NCBI RefSeq assembly: GCF_023168165.1 | Contig: NZ_BQYJ01000007.1 | Location: 62,001 to 126,000 of the forward strand | Length of the DNA: 64,000 nt | Origin: Niallia sp. NCCP-28 | GTDB lineage: Bacteria; Bacillota; Bacilli; Bacillales; Cytobacillaceae | Reading direction: 5' to 3' | In this document: in pieces, positions 1-9,430 of the stretch | How positions within the stretch are numbered: position 1 is the stretch's first letter | Layout of the letters: every line of letters begins with the position of its first letter | Translations under genes and position numbers: made by a program | Notes under the pieces: model-generated | Databases searched by the model: none | The model's input: the letters and a program-made list of their open reading frames with translations, nothing else | Told to the model about the DNA's origin: nothing

Positions 1-1832
1 TCACCCTCGAATTTTTCCATAGTATCAATAGAAGAACTAATATTCACCTTATTTTGAGCCATAAGCTTTTTATTACCGATTAAAATCCTTTGATTATTGA
101 TACTAACCTCAATCCCATGCCCCGGTATAGCTTTAAAGTTAGTTGCATTTAATAAATTTAACCCTTTATCAGACGCACTGTTTACAATAGCTTCACCAAG
201 TGGATGTTCTGAACCTTTTTCTGCAGTTGCAGCAATTTGTAAAATTTCATCTTGAGAAAGATTTCCGAAGGGAACAATATCTGTTACATCAGGTTCGCCC
301 TTTGTAATAGTACCGGTTTTATCTAACACAACTGTTGTTACACGCTGTGAGTTTTGTAGATGTTCTGCACCTTTTATAAGTAATCCATTTTCAGCCCCTT
401 TACCTGTCCCTACCATCACAGCTGTTGGTGTGGCTAATCCTAAAGCACATGGACATGCGATAACTAGTACTGCAATTGTACTAACTAACGCTGGGGTAAA
501 TCCAAGAAGTACGAATGTAATACCAAATGTCGCTAAAGCTATTACAATTACAATTGGTACAAATACTGCTGATATTTTATCTGCAACTTGCTGAATTGGC
601 GCTTTGGATCCTTGGGCTTCTTCAACTAGTTTAATTATTTGCGAAAGAGCAGTATCTTTTCCAACTTTAGTTGCCTGGAATTTAAACGAACCATGTTTAT
701 TCATAGTAGCACCAATAACATTATCTCCAGCTTTCTTACCAACAGGCATGCTTTCTCCTGTTAACATAGATTCATCAACTGTAGTATTTCCTTCTATAAT
801 TATTCCGTCAACTGGTATCTTTTCGCCTGCCCTAACGAAAATAATATCTTCTGTTTGAACATCTTCTAGTGGTATATCCACTTCCATACCATTACGGATA
901 ACTCTAGCTGTCTTTGCCTGTAAACCCATTAATTTTTTTATAGCCTCAGAAGTTTGACCTTTTGCCCTTATTTCCAGTAGCTTTCCTAAAACAATTAGAG
1001 TCATAACCACAGCTGCGGCTTCAAAATAAAGAAATTGCCCAGTCCCCATTATGGTAACAACTAAACTGTATAAATAGGCCGCTGATGTTCCTAGCACTAC
1101 TAGTACAGCCATATTTGCGCTACCTCCTCGAACTGAATTATAAGCATCGCGGTAATAATGACCACCAACATAAAATTGAACTACTGTGGCTAGTAAAAAT
1201 TGAATCCAAGGATTTAAGTGGAAAAACCCTCCATTTCCGTACTCCATCATAAAATCTGATATCATCATGATTAAGAAAGGTATAGATAAAATAGCACCAA
1301 CAATAAATTTTATTTTTTGTTTTCTATATGCTTTTTCTCGAGCACTTTGTTCATAATCCCCATCATTTTCACTAATTAATTTTGCATCATAGCCAGCCTT
1401 CTTTACTACATTAACTAATTGATCTACATTGGTACTTCCCGGAATATATTCAACACTGGCCTTCTCTGTTGCAAGATTAACAGTAGCATTTTTCACTCCG
1501 TCTACCTTATTTAATACTTTTTCAATACGAGTAGCACAAGCGGCGCATGTCATACCTATGATATTTAAATTTACTTTTTCTTGTTCAACCCCATACCCTG
1601 TTTTGTTAACTTTTTCAATTATTTCCTCAATTGAAACTTGTGATGGATTATAGGTCACTGCTGCTTTTTCTGTAGCTAGATTTACATTTGCTTGTTGAAC
1701 GCCTTGCACTTTTGATATGTTTTTTTCAATACGAGTTGCGCATGCTGCACATGTCATTCCAGTAATATTTAGTGAAACATTTTCACTAGTATTAGGTTTT
1801 GGTTGTGCTAATGAACCATTTTCTGTTGACAT
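1..1832 (-). CDS. copA: Copper-translocating P1B-type ATPase, C-terminus beyond window
   Basis: Exports Cu(I) across the membrane using ATP. About 610 codons are visible and the rest lies before position 1. Two N-terminal metal-binding (HMA) domains each carry GMTCAAC; the first CxxC is at residues 28/31 and the second near 96/99. They are followed by membrane helices, the TGES actuator motif, the CPC transmembrane metal site (near residue 460), the phosphorylation motif DKTGT (near 504) and SEHP of the nucleotide-binding domain. The ATG at 1832 is preceded by GGAGG. An inverted repeat resembling a CsoR operator lies upstream, and copZ and csoR follow, as in Bacillus copper operons. Family assignment is firm. 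Confidence 0.97.
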   Translation of the reverse strand, partial: MSTENGSLAQPKPNTSENVSLNITGMTCAACATRIEKNISKVQGVQQANVNLATEKAAVTYNPSQVSIEEIIEKVNKTGYGVEQEKVNLNIIGMTCAACATRIEKVLNKVDGVKNATVNLATEKASVEYIPGSTNVDQLVNVVKKAGYDAKLISENDGDYEQSAREKAYRKQKIKFIVGAILSIPFLIMMISDFMMEYGNGGFFHLNPWIQFLLATVVQFYVGGHYYRDAYNSVRGGSANMAVLVVLGTSAAYLYSLVVTIMGTGQFLYFEAAAVVMTLIVLGKLLEIRAKGQTSEAIKKLMGLQAKTARVIRNGMEVDIPLEDVQTEDIIFVRAGEKIPVDGIIIEGNTTVDESMLTGESMPVGKKAGDNVIGATMNKHGSFKFQATKVGKDTALSQIIKLVEEAQGSKAPIQQVADKISAVFVPIVIVIALATFGITFVLLGFTPALVSTIAVLVIACPCALGLATPTAVMVGTGKGAENGLLIKGAEHLQNSQRVTTVVLDKTGTITKGEPDVTDIVPFGNLSQDEILQIAATAEKGSEHPLGEAIVNSASDKGLNLLNATNFKAIPGHGIEVSINNQRILIGNKKLMAQNKVNISSSIDTMEKFEG

Positions 1833-1928
1833 TTTATACCCTCCTATAACTTTCATTTACAGTTATAAAATCCTTTATTAATTTGACACAAAAAAGGTTT
1901 TATATTCTCTTCATAGTCCACATAAAAA

Positions 1929-1945
1929 ATACCCCCTACAGGTAT
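1929..1945 (-). promoter_or_regulatory. CsoR-type operator upstream of copA
   Basis: The imperfect inverted repeat ATACC-N7-GGTAT, reading ATACCTGTAGGGGGTAT on the gene strand, sits between copZ and copA. It resembles the GGGGGTAT-containing CsoR sites known from Bacillus copZA. It suggests copA is repressed by CsoR and induced by Cu(I). This is motif-based inference. Confidence 0.6.
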
Positions 1946-1963
1946 ATTTATTTTATAAAGAGA

Positions 1964-1991
1964 GGGCAACGTTATTTTTTAACGTTCGCCC
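1964..1991 (-). terminator. Stem-loop between copZ and copA
   Basis: GGGC-AACGTTA pairs with TAACGTT-C-GCCC around an A/T loop. The run after it on the minus strand is only moderately U-rich (TCTCTTTAT). It may end the csoR-copZ transcript, leaving copA to its own operator-controlled promoter. Confidence 0.5.
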
Positions 1992-2000
1992 CTGTTAGTA

Positions 2001-2207
2001 TTACTGTACTTCGTAACCCTGATCATCAATTGTTTCTTTAATTTTATCTAATGTAACTACCTCTTTATCAAACTCTACAAATACAGATCCGGCTCCAAGA
2101 TCAACTTTTACATTTGATACGCCATCAATTTTACCTACACTACCTTCGATTGAGTTTACGCAATGATTACAAGACATACCCTGTACGTTCAATTTTACTT
2201 TTTCCAT
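2001..2207 (-). CDS. copZ: Copper chaperone CopZ
   Basis: A 68-residue single HMA domain, the usual length for CopZ. It carries the Cu(I)-binding motif GMSCNHC near the N-terminus and ends with the typical QGYEV strand. It is a cytoplasmic carrier that hands Cu(I) to CopA or CsoR. It lies 14 nt after csoR on the same strand, so the two are probably co-transcribed. An AGGGAGAAG-type ribosome site precedes the ATG. Confidence 0.95.
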   Translation of the reverse strand: MEKVKLNVQGMSCNHCVNSIEGSVGKIDGVSNVKVDLGAGSVFVEFDKEVVTLDKIKETIDDQGYEVQ

Positions 2208-2221
2208 AATTATCTTCTCCC

Positions 2222-2563
2222 TTATTTTTTCATTAGTTTTTGTATTGTTACTAAAACTTCATCTAATACTTCTAAGTCACCTTCTTGTATTCGCTCAACA
2301 ACGCACTCTTTCAGGTGACCCTCCAGTAAAATCTTTGCAACGCTATTTATAGCAGCTTGTGTAGCAGATATCTGTGTTATGACATCATCACAATAAGTAT
2401 CTTTCTCTATTAATCCTTTTATACCTCGTATTTGACCTTCAATCCGATTTAACCTAGTTATAAGGTTTTGTTTGACCTTATTGGAGTGATGGCTTTTTCG
2501 ATCACTTGAAGTGGAACAATGAGTTTCCTCTAAAGACTCATCATTATCTAAAAAAGATGTCAT
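2222..2563 (-). CDS. csoR: Copper-sensing repressor CsoR
   Basis: An all-helical copper-responsive repressor of the CsoR/RcnR family. The Cu(I) ligand set Cys-His-Cys is visible (TYCDD, then EGHLKEC), as is the signature LNRIEGQIRGI. A longer reading starts at 2587, but GGAGGTG lies 9 nt before the ATG at 2563, so 2563 is preferred (about 113 residues). The N-terminus contains a His/Ser-rich stretch before the core. It should repress its own operon and copA through the nearby GGGGGTAT sites. Confidence 0.93.
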   Translation of the reverse strand: MTSFLDNDESLEETHCSTSSDRKSHHSNKVKQNLITRLNRIEGQIRGIKGLIEKDTYCDDVITQISATQAAINSVAKILLEGHLKECVVERIQEGDLEVLDEVLVTIQKLMKK

Positions 2564-2595
2564 TAATACATTCACCTCCACAAACAAAGTATACT

Positions 2596-2612
2596 ATACC
2601 CCCGCACCCTAT
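2596..2612 (-). promoter_or_regulatory. Putative CsoR operator before csoR
   Basis: Read on the gene strand, ATAGGGTGCGGGGGTAT shares the GGGGGTAT half and the spacing of the site before copA. It lies about 33 nt upstream of the csoR start, suggesting autoregulation. Confidence 0.5.
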
Positions 2613-2868
2613 GTAAAGCCTAAAGTTAATTTTTTCTTCTATTTATCGCTGGTCATACCCAAGGGTTTTTTTCAGCTTTGTCTTTGTAATAAGATTTTAT
2701 AGAAGAATAAGTCACATATAACTCCCCTTGTTTTAAAAAGGATTTAAATGGTACTGTAGCAAACGTATGTATGAAATAAACCTAAAGTAACCTAGGCGTA
2801 CCCTTTTCAGATTTTAATTAAGTTACTTAAGATCAACGTGTATATGGTTACTTAATATTTGATGACCA

Positions 2869-3174
2869 TCACATTTTGTTGTGATTATATCCGATTACTA
2901 TATTCCTATCTTCTTTCATTTCCTTACATACATATTCTTCTTCAAAAACCTGTACATCCTTGTTATTTTTAGAAATCACTATATTGTCTGGAATATCGAC
3001 TAAATTCCAATTTTTATCTAACTTATAATTATTTCTTATAAGAACTACTTCTTTTACTTTTTCTTTACTATCCACCACGGATTTTGTTTTTTCATTTTGC
3101 GCGGTTATACATGCTGCTAAGATAAGGATGATTAAAGAAAGGAATGTTGTTTTTACTGCCAATTTGAAATTCAT
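2869..3174 (-). CDS. Small putative lipoprotein, function unknown
   Basis: 101 residues. A short basic N-terminus and a hydrophobic stretch end in the lipobox LAAC (Cys near residue 22), so it should be lipid-anchored outside the membrane. The mature part is charged and carries no recognised domain. GGAGAAAAGAG precedes the ATG. It has a gap of about 300 nt to csoR and is followed by the SpoIIP-like gene. Confidence 0.6.
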   Translation of the reverse strand: MNFKLAVKTTFLSLIILILAACITAQNEKTKSVVDSKEKVKEVVLIRNNYKLDKNWNLVDIPDNIVISKNNKDVQVFEEEYVCKEMKEDRNIVIGYNHNKM

Positions 3175-3305
3175 TCTCTTTTCTCCATTCCATTGTTCTA
3201 GTGGTTAATATAAATTAAAATTTGGAGAAAGTGTGGATTTTTAATCTTTACACCAAATTTATATGTTTATAATAATCACCCGCACAATTAGTACTGGAAA
3301 TATAT

Positions 3306-4424
3306 TTAATTATTTACTTCCTCTACTTGTTTATAATATTCACTAAACACCTCTGCAAATTTTTCAACCGTATTTGAAAGTTCCTTCTGTGTATTATCCA
3401 CCCCACCAAATTCCAGGAGAATAGAATTACTTGATAAATCTTGATTATAAACTCCATTACCTTCATCTTTACTTTTCACAAAAACTCCTCTACTAATCCC
3501 AGGAATTTTATTTTCTAATCTTTCGTTTAAATCTTTGGCCAATTTAAGATTTCGTTCATAGTTTTTATTATCCTTTCCAACTACAAAGAATAATCTTGCA
3601 TATTCGATTCCATCATAATTTAATGTAGTTATTTTTCTTGCCTGTGAATCCCTATGTATATCAATAAGGTATACTAAAGAGTTTTCCTTGGCAGTTGCTT
3701 CTTGTACGATTTCTCTTGTTAAACTATAAGATTGTGAATAACCCCAACCCTTCTTTTTAAGTTCTGCAGTTACATTGGTAGTACTATGTTCAGTCCCTAT
3801 ACCTCTCTCTAGTAATTCATTCTGTAATTGGGTACCCACTTGAATAACATTTCTCGTTTCATCTATGCTAGACGCCTGATTAGGATTTGTCACACCTGAA
3901 AGTTGTGGTAAAAAAGCTTCCCAACTATGAGTATGATATATATAAACAACCTTTTTATCAGAAGTATCCTTCTTTGGGGTTTCAATTTTCTCTTCATTAG
4001 AGCTGCTATTTTTATTACTGTCATTTAAAAGAATGGCATCATTAGGAGGTGGAGACTCAATTGGCAATGTTGCTAAATTCGTTCCTTTCCCCGCAATAGC
4101 TATCTCTGTATTAAATTGCGAAAATCCTACTAATTCTCTTCCTAAAAAGGTTCTTATATCATCTGGCCAAATATTTGAAGTAACCCAAACCACACCGTTT
4201 AAAATGGAGGGTTTTACTATTTCTTTGTTCACATCTGATAAATTAAATTGTACAATTTCATTTGCTAATAAAGAGGAAAGCATATCTGCATCTAGTTGCT
4301 TTGTAGAGGTTGATACAATATCTGAAGAAAGCTTGATATCTAATTTCAGATAATTTATTAGGAAAATACTAAAATACATCACTAAAATAATAGCTAGTAG
4401 ATAACCATTTACTTTTAGAATCAT
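3306..4424 (-). CDS. SpoIIP-family peptidoglycan amidase/endopeptidase paralogue
   Basis: 372 residues: one N-terminal membrane helix (about 8-27), a low-complexity linker rich in Asn/Ser/Lys, then the SpoIIP domain. Visible signatures are IYHTHSWEAF (zinc-ligand His), DIHRDS and the C-terminal ILLEFGGVDNT. SpoIIP works in engulfment during sporulation, cleaving peptide stems and glycan strands together with SpoIID. Here no spoIID, spoIIM or gpr is adjacent, so this is an accessory copy. It could change sporulation of the host or serve as a general wall hydrolase. Family call is strong; role on this element is inferred. Confidence 0.88.
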   Translation of the reverse strand: MILKVNGYLLAIILVMYFSIFLINYLKLDIKLSSDIVSTSTKQLDADMLSSLLANEIVQFNLSDVNKEIVKPSILNGVVWVTSNIWPDDIRTFLGRELVGFSQFNTEIAIAGKGTNLATLPIESPPPNDAILLNDSNKNSSSNEEKIETPKKDTSDKKVVYIYHTHSWEAFLPQLSGVTNPNQASSIDETRNVIQVGTQLQNELLERGIGTEHSTTNVTAELKKKGWGYSQSYSLTREIVQEATAKENSLVYLIDIHRDSQARKITTLNYDGIEYARLFFVVGKDNKNYERNLKLAKDLNERLENKIPGISRGVFVKSKDEGNGVYNQDLSSNSILLEFGGVDNTQKELSNTVEKFAEVFSEYYKQVEEVNN

Positions 4425-4552
4425 ATTAGACCCTCCTTATTAGATAGTGTTATCTACATATTTATATGTGATAGATTCACCAGTAGTCTGCATATTTTCT
4501 GCACATTAATAGAGATAGAATTTTTTAGAATGGTATAATCTACTTCTCTTGC

Positions 4553-4586
4553 ATAAAAAAATGGCATACTCATTATGGTAGCCATA
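4553..4586 (-). terminator. Intrinsic terminator after the ywmB-like gene
   Basis: ATGGC...GCCAT stem followed on the minus strand by seven U residues, just past the stop at 4597. Confidence 0.7.
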
Positions 4587-4596
4587 GTTAAAACCT

Positions 4597-5125
4597 TCAA
4601 TATTCTTCTGTTATTATGGGGCTTCCAATTGTTAAATTATAAGCGTTTTGGAGATCTTTATTAGTCCTTATACCAAATTGAACATTAAATTTATTTTTTT
4701 TACTACTAGTTAAATAATTTTCCCACGACTTGTTATAGGCTGTAATTGAGACAAAATCATCCTCAACTAATTTTTCAATAGATTTTACTGAAAATTTTTT
4801 TACAAGTAAAGTTGAAATTTGTTCAATATTTTCTTGCTTTTTCATTAATGCCTTGACTGTAAAATAGTATTCTTCTTTCTCATCTATGTTAATAATACTT
4901 TTTTGTATTCCTCTTTATTCCAACCCCTATTTTTATAACTATAGGTTTCCAAAATATTATATTTATCAGTTTCTTTAAATGCAGTTAGGGTAATTAACTG
5001 TTCTCTATTCTTCTCTTTTAATGAACCAGTTAACTTAATATGATGGTTTTCATCTTTCTCCACTTCCCAGTTAAACTGTTGATATTTTTTCTTCAACTCA
5101 GATTTTCTTTTATAGTGGAATGTCA
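4597..5125 (-). pseudogene. YwmB-like protein, C-terminal part (frameshifted, cut by IS)
   Basis: Two reading frames (4884-5141 and 4597-4845) together encode the C-terminal part of a YwmB/TATA-box-like secreted protein. The frames join if one A is restored in the A run at 4899-4904, which gives a continuous reading through NIDEKEEYYFTVKAL between them. The 5' end stops at the IS3 element, and the N-terminal part lies on its other side (6338-6546). The gene is therefore doubly broken. YwmB is a sporulation-family protein of poorly known role; similarity here is by length, signal peptide and pattern and is moderate. Confidence 0.6.
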
Positions 5126-5144
5126 ACACCAAACTGGACAACTT

Positions 5145-5984
5145 TTATAAGGCCTGTTTCTTGAATTCTACTGGCGTTAAGTAACCGAGTGTTCCATGAA
5201 TTCGAATATGGTTAAACCAATGAACATAATCATTTAATTTCAGTTTTAGCTGTTCAAGAGAAGTAAAATGGGCTCCATTTGCGAATTCCGTTTTGAAGAC
5301 TTTGAACATAGCTTCGGCGACGGCGTTATCGTATGGACATCCCTTTGTACTCAAAGATCTTTGAATCCCAAATGTTTCTAAAGCCTCGGAAAGTAGTTTA
5401 TTATCAAACTCTTTTCCTCGGTCTGTATGAAACAGTTGAATGTTATGAAAGTTACCTTTAATGCTTGCCAATGCTTTATATACCAGGTCAGCTGTCTTAT
5501 TTGGACCAGCACTATAGCCGATAATTTCTCGGTTGAAAAGATCGACAAATAAGCATACGTAATGCCATTTTTTCTCGACACGGACGTATGTTAAATCACT
5601 TACAACTACTGTTAATGCTTCTTCTTGGTTAAATTGACGTTTTAACTCGTTTCGGGTAGGAGCTTCATTACTGGATTGTTTATATTGCTTGTATTGTGCC
5701 ACCGTATAATTCGATACCAAGCCTAGTTGTTTCATAATCCGACCGATTCGACGACGAGAAACGATCCAGTTTTGCTTCTTTAACTCTACTTTGAGTTTGC
5801 GAGTACCATAGTTACAACGACTTCCCTTAAAAATGCGTTGAATTTCATTGGAAAGCTCCACTTCTTCTCTTTCATGGGCTTCTTTTTCGCACAAATTGGC
5901 TTGATAGTAGTAACTACTTTTGGGTATATGGAGGACGTTACACATTGCTGATACTGAATATTTGTGTGTGTTATTTCGAATCAC
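5145..5984 (-). CDS. IS3-family transposase OrfB (DDE integrase core)
   Basis: 279 residues: an HTH_21-like N-terminal region, then the rve/DDE core. Catalytic acidic positions are visible in VVSDLTYV, LFHTDRGKEF and NAVAEAMFKVFKTE, and the C-terminus WFNHIRIHGTLGYLTP is typical. The GTG start at 5984 is weak. The frame is -1 to orfA, with an A-rich slippery run (CGAAAATAA) at the end of orfA, so the product is probably an OrfAB fusion made by ribosomal frameshifting. Confidence 0.95.
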   Translation of the reverse strand: MIRNNTHKYSVSAMCNVLHIPKSSYYYQANLCEKEAHEREEVELSNEIQRIFKGSRCNYGTRKLKVELKKQNWIVSRRRIGRIMKQLGLVSNYTVAQYKQYKQSSNEAPTRNELKRQFNQEEALTVVVSDLTYVRVEKKWHYVCLFVDLFNREIIGYSAGPNKTADLVYKALASIKGNFHNIQLFHTDRGKEFDNKLLSEALETFGIQRSLSTKGCPYDNAVAEAMFKVFKTEFANGAHFTSLEQLKLKLNDYVHWFNHIRIHGTLGYLTPVEFKKQAL

Positions 5985-5986
5985 AT

Positions 5987-6268
5987 TTATTTTCGTCCCA
6001 TGATCAGCGCAGCTTGCTTTAAAATGTCATTCTCCATCATTAAGCGTTGGTTTTCTTTGCGTAATCTCATTAACTCGTTCTCTTCCTCTGTACGATTATC
6101 TTTCGCAAAAAAGGATCCAGTTTCTTGATGATTTTTAATCCAACGATCTAATGAGGATGGTGTGATTTCATACTCTCGGCAGATATCCGCACGGGACTTT
6201 CCATTTTCATATAGCTTTACTAATTGAAGTTTAAATTCGGCTGTAAAAGTTCTACGTTGGCGCGGCAT
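5987..6268 (-). CDS. IS3-family transposase OrfA (HTH)
   Basis: 93 residues. A helix-turn-helix (FTAEFKLQLVKLYENGKS...) is followed by a leucine-zipper-like helix (ENELMRLRKENQRLMMEN), the standard OrfA layout for binding the inverted repeats. AGGAG lies upstream of the ATG. It overlaps the OrfB frame through a probable -1 slip. Confidence 0.94.
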   Translation of the reverse strand: MPRQRRTFTAEFKLQLVKLYENGKSRADICREYEITPSSLDRWIKNHQETGSFFAKDNRTEEENELMRLRKENQRLMMENDILKQAALIMGRK

Positions 6269-6337
6269 TGTACCAAGCTCCTTTAGGTTAGTATGTTTAG
6301 TGTACTAGCCCTTATAAATTCTGTCCAACTTAGTGTA

Positions 6338-6546
6338 GCCGATTCATAGTATTTCTTTAATGAAGAATCACTCTTCTCCTCTTTTTTTGTGAAGATAGAC
6401 CACTGAGCAATATTAGCATTTATCGATTGGAGATTATCAATAGTTTGTAGTAATTTATCCTCTTTTCCAAGGACCTTAAAATTAAAATGAAAAAATAAAG
6501 AAATTAAAAGGACAGAAGCTGTTGAATAGATAATTGTTTTCTTCAT
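6338..6546 (-). pseudogene. YwmB-like protein, N-terminal fragment
   Basis: The first ~68 codons: a signal peptide-like start (MKKTIIYSTASVLLISLFF), then INANIAQWSIFTKKEE, up to the IS3 border. The reading frame then runs into IS sequence and stops at 6283. It keeps an intact ribosome site (AAGGGGG), so a short secreted peptide could still be made. Confidence 0.6.
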
Positions 6547-6645
6547 ATAAATATCCCCCTTCTAGCTTCATACTGTCCTATTTTAATTGTTTTTATACCT
6601 AATAGTCTTTTAATCTATTAAGCAAATATTAACTAGCAAAAATAT

Positions 6646-6680
6646 GAAAAGGTTATAAAGCAAACTCTATAACCTTTTCT
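6646..6680. terminator. Bidirectional stem-loop after the reductase-like gene
   Basis: GAAAAGGTTATA...TATAACCTTTTC forms a clean 12-bp stem directly after the stop at 6688. Confidence 0.65.
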
Positions 6681-6687
6681 ATCAAAA

Positions 6688-7305
6688 TCAAAGACTTTCC
6701 TTGATTCGATCTATTCCCACTCGCTTAACAAATTTATAAAATTTTTCTCTCTTCTTACCTTCACAAATATATAATTCTATGATTTTATCAGCCTTTTGAT
6801 ATAGTTGCTCTGGTGAAAGATCCTTAAATAATAATGTTCCTATTTCTGCATCTTTCCCAGTACTTTCCCCCCCAATATACAAGGAATAAGTATCTTTTAT
6901 TTTCATTACTCCTATATCGTTTACTAATGGTTCACCACAACCCACGGGACAACCAGTATAAGCAAATTTCAAAGTAAATGGTACTTCCCTACCTGCAACT
7001 CTTCTGTTCAATTCCTGTGCTACAGGCATACCTTCCTCCTCAGAACCTTTACAAAAATTACATGTACGTAGGCTTTTCACATAATTGCCTACTGGATAAC
7101 AACTTAATCCAGACATCCTAAATTCCTTCATTATTTCTTGAGCATTACTTTTTGGAATCTCTAAATATATTTGTTGGAAGGTAGTTAATTCTACCTCTTG
7201 ATTCTCATCTAAATATTTAGCCAGAATCGATAGTTGCCTTGCATTTATTCTAGCTCCGAACTGGATACCACCGTTAACAGTAATTTTTATCTTTTCAGCC
7301 CCCAT
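6688..7305 (-). CDS. Short nitrite/sulfite reductase-like siroheme [4Fe-4S] protein
   Basis: About 205 residues, much shorter than full nitrite or sulfite reductases. It has one ferredoxin-like half domain followed by the siroheme/iron-sulfur motif: paired cysteines in RTCNFCKG and again in TGCPVGCGEP. Short proteins of this type occur in Bacillales and lack the flavin part, so an electron donor must act in trans. The ATG at 7305 has GGGAG 9 nt upstream and is preferred over the TTG at 7314. Substrate is unknown. The gene ends up just downstream of the second IS. Confidence 0.75.
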   Translation of the reverse strand: MGAEKIKITVNGGIQFGARINARQLSILAKYLDENQEVELTTFQQIYLEIPKSNAQEIMKEFRMSGLSCYPVGNYVKSLRTCNFCKGSEEEGMPVAQELNRRVAGREVPFTLKFAYTGCPVGCGEPLVNDIGVMKIKDTYSLYIGGESTGKDAEIGTLLFKDLSPEQLYQKADKIIELYICEGKKREKFYKFVKRVGIDRIKESL

Positions 7306-7384
7306 TTTGTCCAACTCCCATATTAATTTTAATGATAAAAAAAGGCTACCGTAAGGTAGTGACCCCTTAAAGTTAGAGTTTTTA

Positions 7385-8194
7385 TTACACAGCTAATTGG
7401 CTGGCATGAGTTCGGAATTTTACCGGACTCATGCCGGCCAGTTTTTGTTTAATTCGATCGTTGTTATAGTAATGGATGTACTTCTCAATCTTCATCTTCA
7501 AGGCTTCATAAGAAATTAATTGTTCTCCGTAATACATTTCCTGCTTCAGTAAGCCAAAGAAGTTTTCCATTGCTGCATTGTCTGCACATGTTGCTTTGCG
7601 AGACATGCTTTGGTACATCTTATTTTCTTTCAATGTGTGTACCCATTTGTAGTGCTGATAGTGCCAGCCTTGATCGGAGTGAATGGTGGTTCTATATTTG
7701 GCACGCTCTTGAATAATAGGAAGCACCTGTTTTAATGAATCCATCACAAATTCCAGCGTTGGACTTTTAGACATACTAAACCCAATAATTTCGCCGTTAT
7801 ATAAATCCATGATAGGGCTTAAATACAACTTCTCATCATTTGTACATTTGAATTCCGTTACGTCGGTCACAACTTTTTGAAGGGTATGTGGTGTGTGGAA
7901 ACGACGGTTCAAACGATTTTTCGCCACTTTCCCAACCGTACCTTTATACGATTTGTAGCGTGATTTACGCACGAATTTTTCGCATTTCAAACCTAGTTTC
8001 TTCATGATACGTTGTACTTTCTTATGGTTAACGGGGTAACCTTGCGTTTTCAATTCCGCATGAATACGACGGTAACCATATCTGCCTTCATGCTTCTCAA
8101 ACGTCTCTAAAATCAGCGTTTCCCACGTTTCATTTGGATTCTTTTGTTTCATCTGTTTGATTTGATATTGATACGTTGCCTCTGGAATTTTCAC
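7385..8194 (-). CDS. IS3-family transposase OrfB
   Basis: 269 residues with the DDE core: VTDVTEFKC, TIHSDQGWHYQH and AAMENFFGLLKQEMYYGE, ending in YYNNDRIKQKLAGMSPV. The GTG start at 8194 lies downstream of the overlap. The OrfB frame is open further upstream (LKEEGFRLKDV), so synthesis by -1 frameshifting from OrfA at CTTAAAG is likely. Confidence 0.94.
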   Translation of the reverse strand: MKIPEATYQYQIKQMKQKNPNETWETLILETFEKHEGRYGYRRIHAELKTQGYPVNHKKVQRIMKKLGLKCEKFVRKSRYKSYKGTVGKVAKNRLNRRFHTPHTLQKVVTDVTEFKCTNDEKLYLSPIMDLYNGEIIGFSMSKSPTLEFVMDSLKQVLPIIQERAKYRTTIHSDQGWHYQHYKWVHTLKENKMYQSMSRKATCADNAAMENFFGLLKQEMYYGEQLISYEALKMKIEKYIHYYNNDRIKQKLAGMSPVKFRTHASQLAV

Positions 8195-8211
8195 TTGTGT
8201 TAAGACATCTT

Positions 8212-8774
8212 TTAATCGGAATCCTTCTTCTTTAAGTTCGAAGGCGATGGCTGCTTGTGCTTTTCGAGGAAGGCATCCGGATTCTCTCGAAAAGCCTTCA
8301 ACTTTTTTAAATAGGCAACCTCTAAACGAAGCATTTCATTTTCACGTTCTAACTGTTCCTCACGTGACATTGGTTTATTCTGTTTATTCGCTGTTGTTTT
8401 TGGTTTTTTAGACATAGACGGGCGCCCCTTTGCTTTTTGTTGCAGGCCCTCTATTCCTTCTTTTTCTAATTTACTGTTCCAATTGGCGATTAAACTCGGA
8501 TTATTTATCCTAAATTGAATCGCTGTCTCTTGAAAAGAAGCACCTGTTTGTTTCATAAAGTGTAATACATCCAATTTGAATGAACAGGGTATTCCTCATT
8601 AACTATTTTCCGTTGTAACCCTTCCTCGCCAAAAGCTTTATAAGCACTTACCCAATTCTTAATTGGCGAAGAAGATGGAATACTGTATTTTTGCGCCAAT
8701 CGGTCATAACTTAAAGCACTTTGCAAATACTCTTGTACAATTTTCAGTTTGAAATTCCCACTATATTTAGCCAT
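8212..8774 (-). pseudogene. IS3-family OrfA, frameshifted
   Basis: The N-terminal HTH part (from ATG 8774, MAKYSGNFKLKIVQEYL) and the second HTH plus leucine-zipper part (8212-8574) are in different frames. They join if one base is restored near 8580 (YPV then FKLDVLHF). Related elements have a single OrfA of about 170-190 residues. Both halves keep good similarity, so the change is recent or a sequencing error. Confidence 0.75.
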
Positions 8775-8845
8775 AAAAAAACACCCCCAAAAGTTAGATT
8801 TCAACTCTAACTTTTGGGGTGCAGCACTTAAGATAGCCTTTTTTA

Positions 8846-9430
8846 TTATTCTACTGGAGATAATTCACTTTCAGTAACCCATTGATGGTTCGTTACTTTT
8901 TCTCCCCCTGTAGTTGGAGTGTAATCGACCATATAAACCGTTGTTTTCTCTGCAGAATCAATTGTAGCCTTTGCCCCATTCATGCCTTCCATATGAGCTG
9001 CATTGATTATTACTTCTGTACCTGGCTCAATTGCTTCATCCCCAGCATCTTCAATTTCTTCTTGAATCACCCATTTATGGTCTGTTACTTTCTCTCCACC
9101 TGTTGTAGGTGTGTACGATATCGTATAAACAAATGTATCATAAGCACCTACAATAGTTGCCTCAGCACCGTCCATGCCTTCCATATGGTCTGCATTGATG
9201 ATAGCATTACTTCCTACATCATACTTAGGATTTTCAGCGACTTTTAAACCTTCAGGCACTTCTCCTGATCCTGACATATCCATACCTTCCATATCTTGAG
9301 AAGACATATCCATACCTTCTTCTTCACTTGAGTTTGAGCTATTATCGTTGTTATTGTTAGAACAAGCAGCTAATAATAAGACCAATAGAGTCAAGATAAG
9401 ACTGCTTTTCATAAAAGTTTTTTTCTTCAT
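8846..9430 (-). CDS. YdhK-like DUF1541 lipoprotein, copper-associated
   Basis: 194 residues. The signal peptide ends in the lipobox LAAC, followed by an Asn/Ser linker and a Met/Asp-rich segment (EEEGMDMS, DMEGMDMS) that could bind soft metals. Two tandem DUF1541 repeats follow, each with NADHMEGM or NAAHMEGM and YTPTTGGEKVT. Bacillus YdhK-type proteins often sit beside copper genes. It is probably an extracytoplasmic metal-binding lipoprotein. An AGGAGAGG ribosome site fixes the start. Its 3' end touches the right end of IS3 copy 2. Confidence 0.88.
   Translation of the reverse strand: MKKKTFMKSSLILTLLVLLLAACSNNNNDNSSNSSEEEGMDMSSQDMEGMDMSGSGEVPEGLKVAENPKYDVGSNAIINADHMEGMDGAEATIVGAYDTFVYTISYTPTTGGEKVTDHKWVIQEEIEDAGDEAIEPGTEVIINAAHMEGMNGAKATIDSAEKTTVYMVDYTPTTGGEKVTNHQWVTESELSPVE

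Larger units (their letters stand above)
5125..6337 (-). mobile_element. IS3-family insertion sequence 1
   Basis: About 1.2 kb with imperfect terminal inverted repeats: ACACCAAACTGGACA... at the left and ACACTAAGTTGGACA... at the right, about 21 of 27 positions matching through TTTATAAGG. It contains orfA and orfB in the -1 relation typical of IS3 elements and appears intact. It sits inside the ywmB-like gene. A target duplication could not be defined by eye. Confidence 0.88.
7337..8845 (-). mobile_element. IS3-family insertion sequence 2 (frameshifted orfA)
   Basis: About 1.5 kb. The ends share AAAAAAGGCTAYCKTAAG, then a GACCCC/CACCCC and AAAGTTAGAGTT inner repeat, in inverted orientation. 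The right end also forms a strong hairpin from two copies of AACTCTAACTTTTGGGG-like sequence in opposite orientation. It encodes an intact OrfB and an OrfA with a one-base shift, so autonomous movement is doubtful. It lies between the reductase-like gene and ydhK. Confidence 0.82.

Noticed and set aside
8882-9247. Plus-strand 121-codon reading opposite the YdhK-like gene
   Set aside because: Shadow of a well supported lipoprotein gene; no ribosome site.
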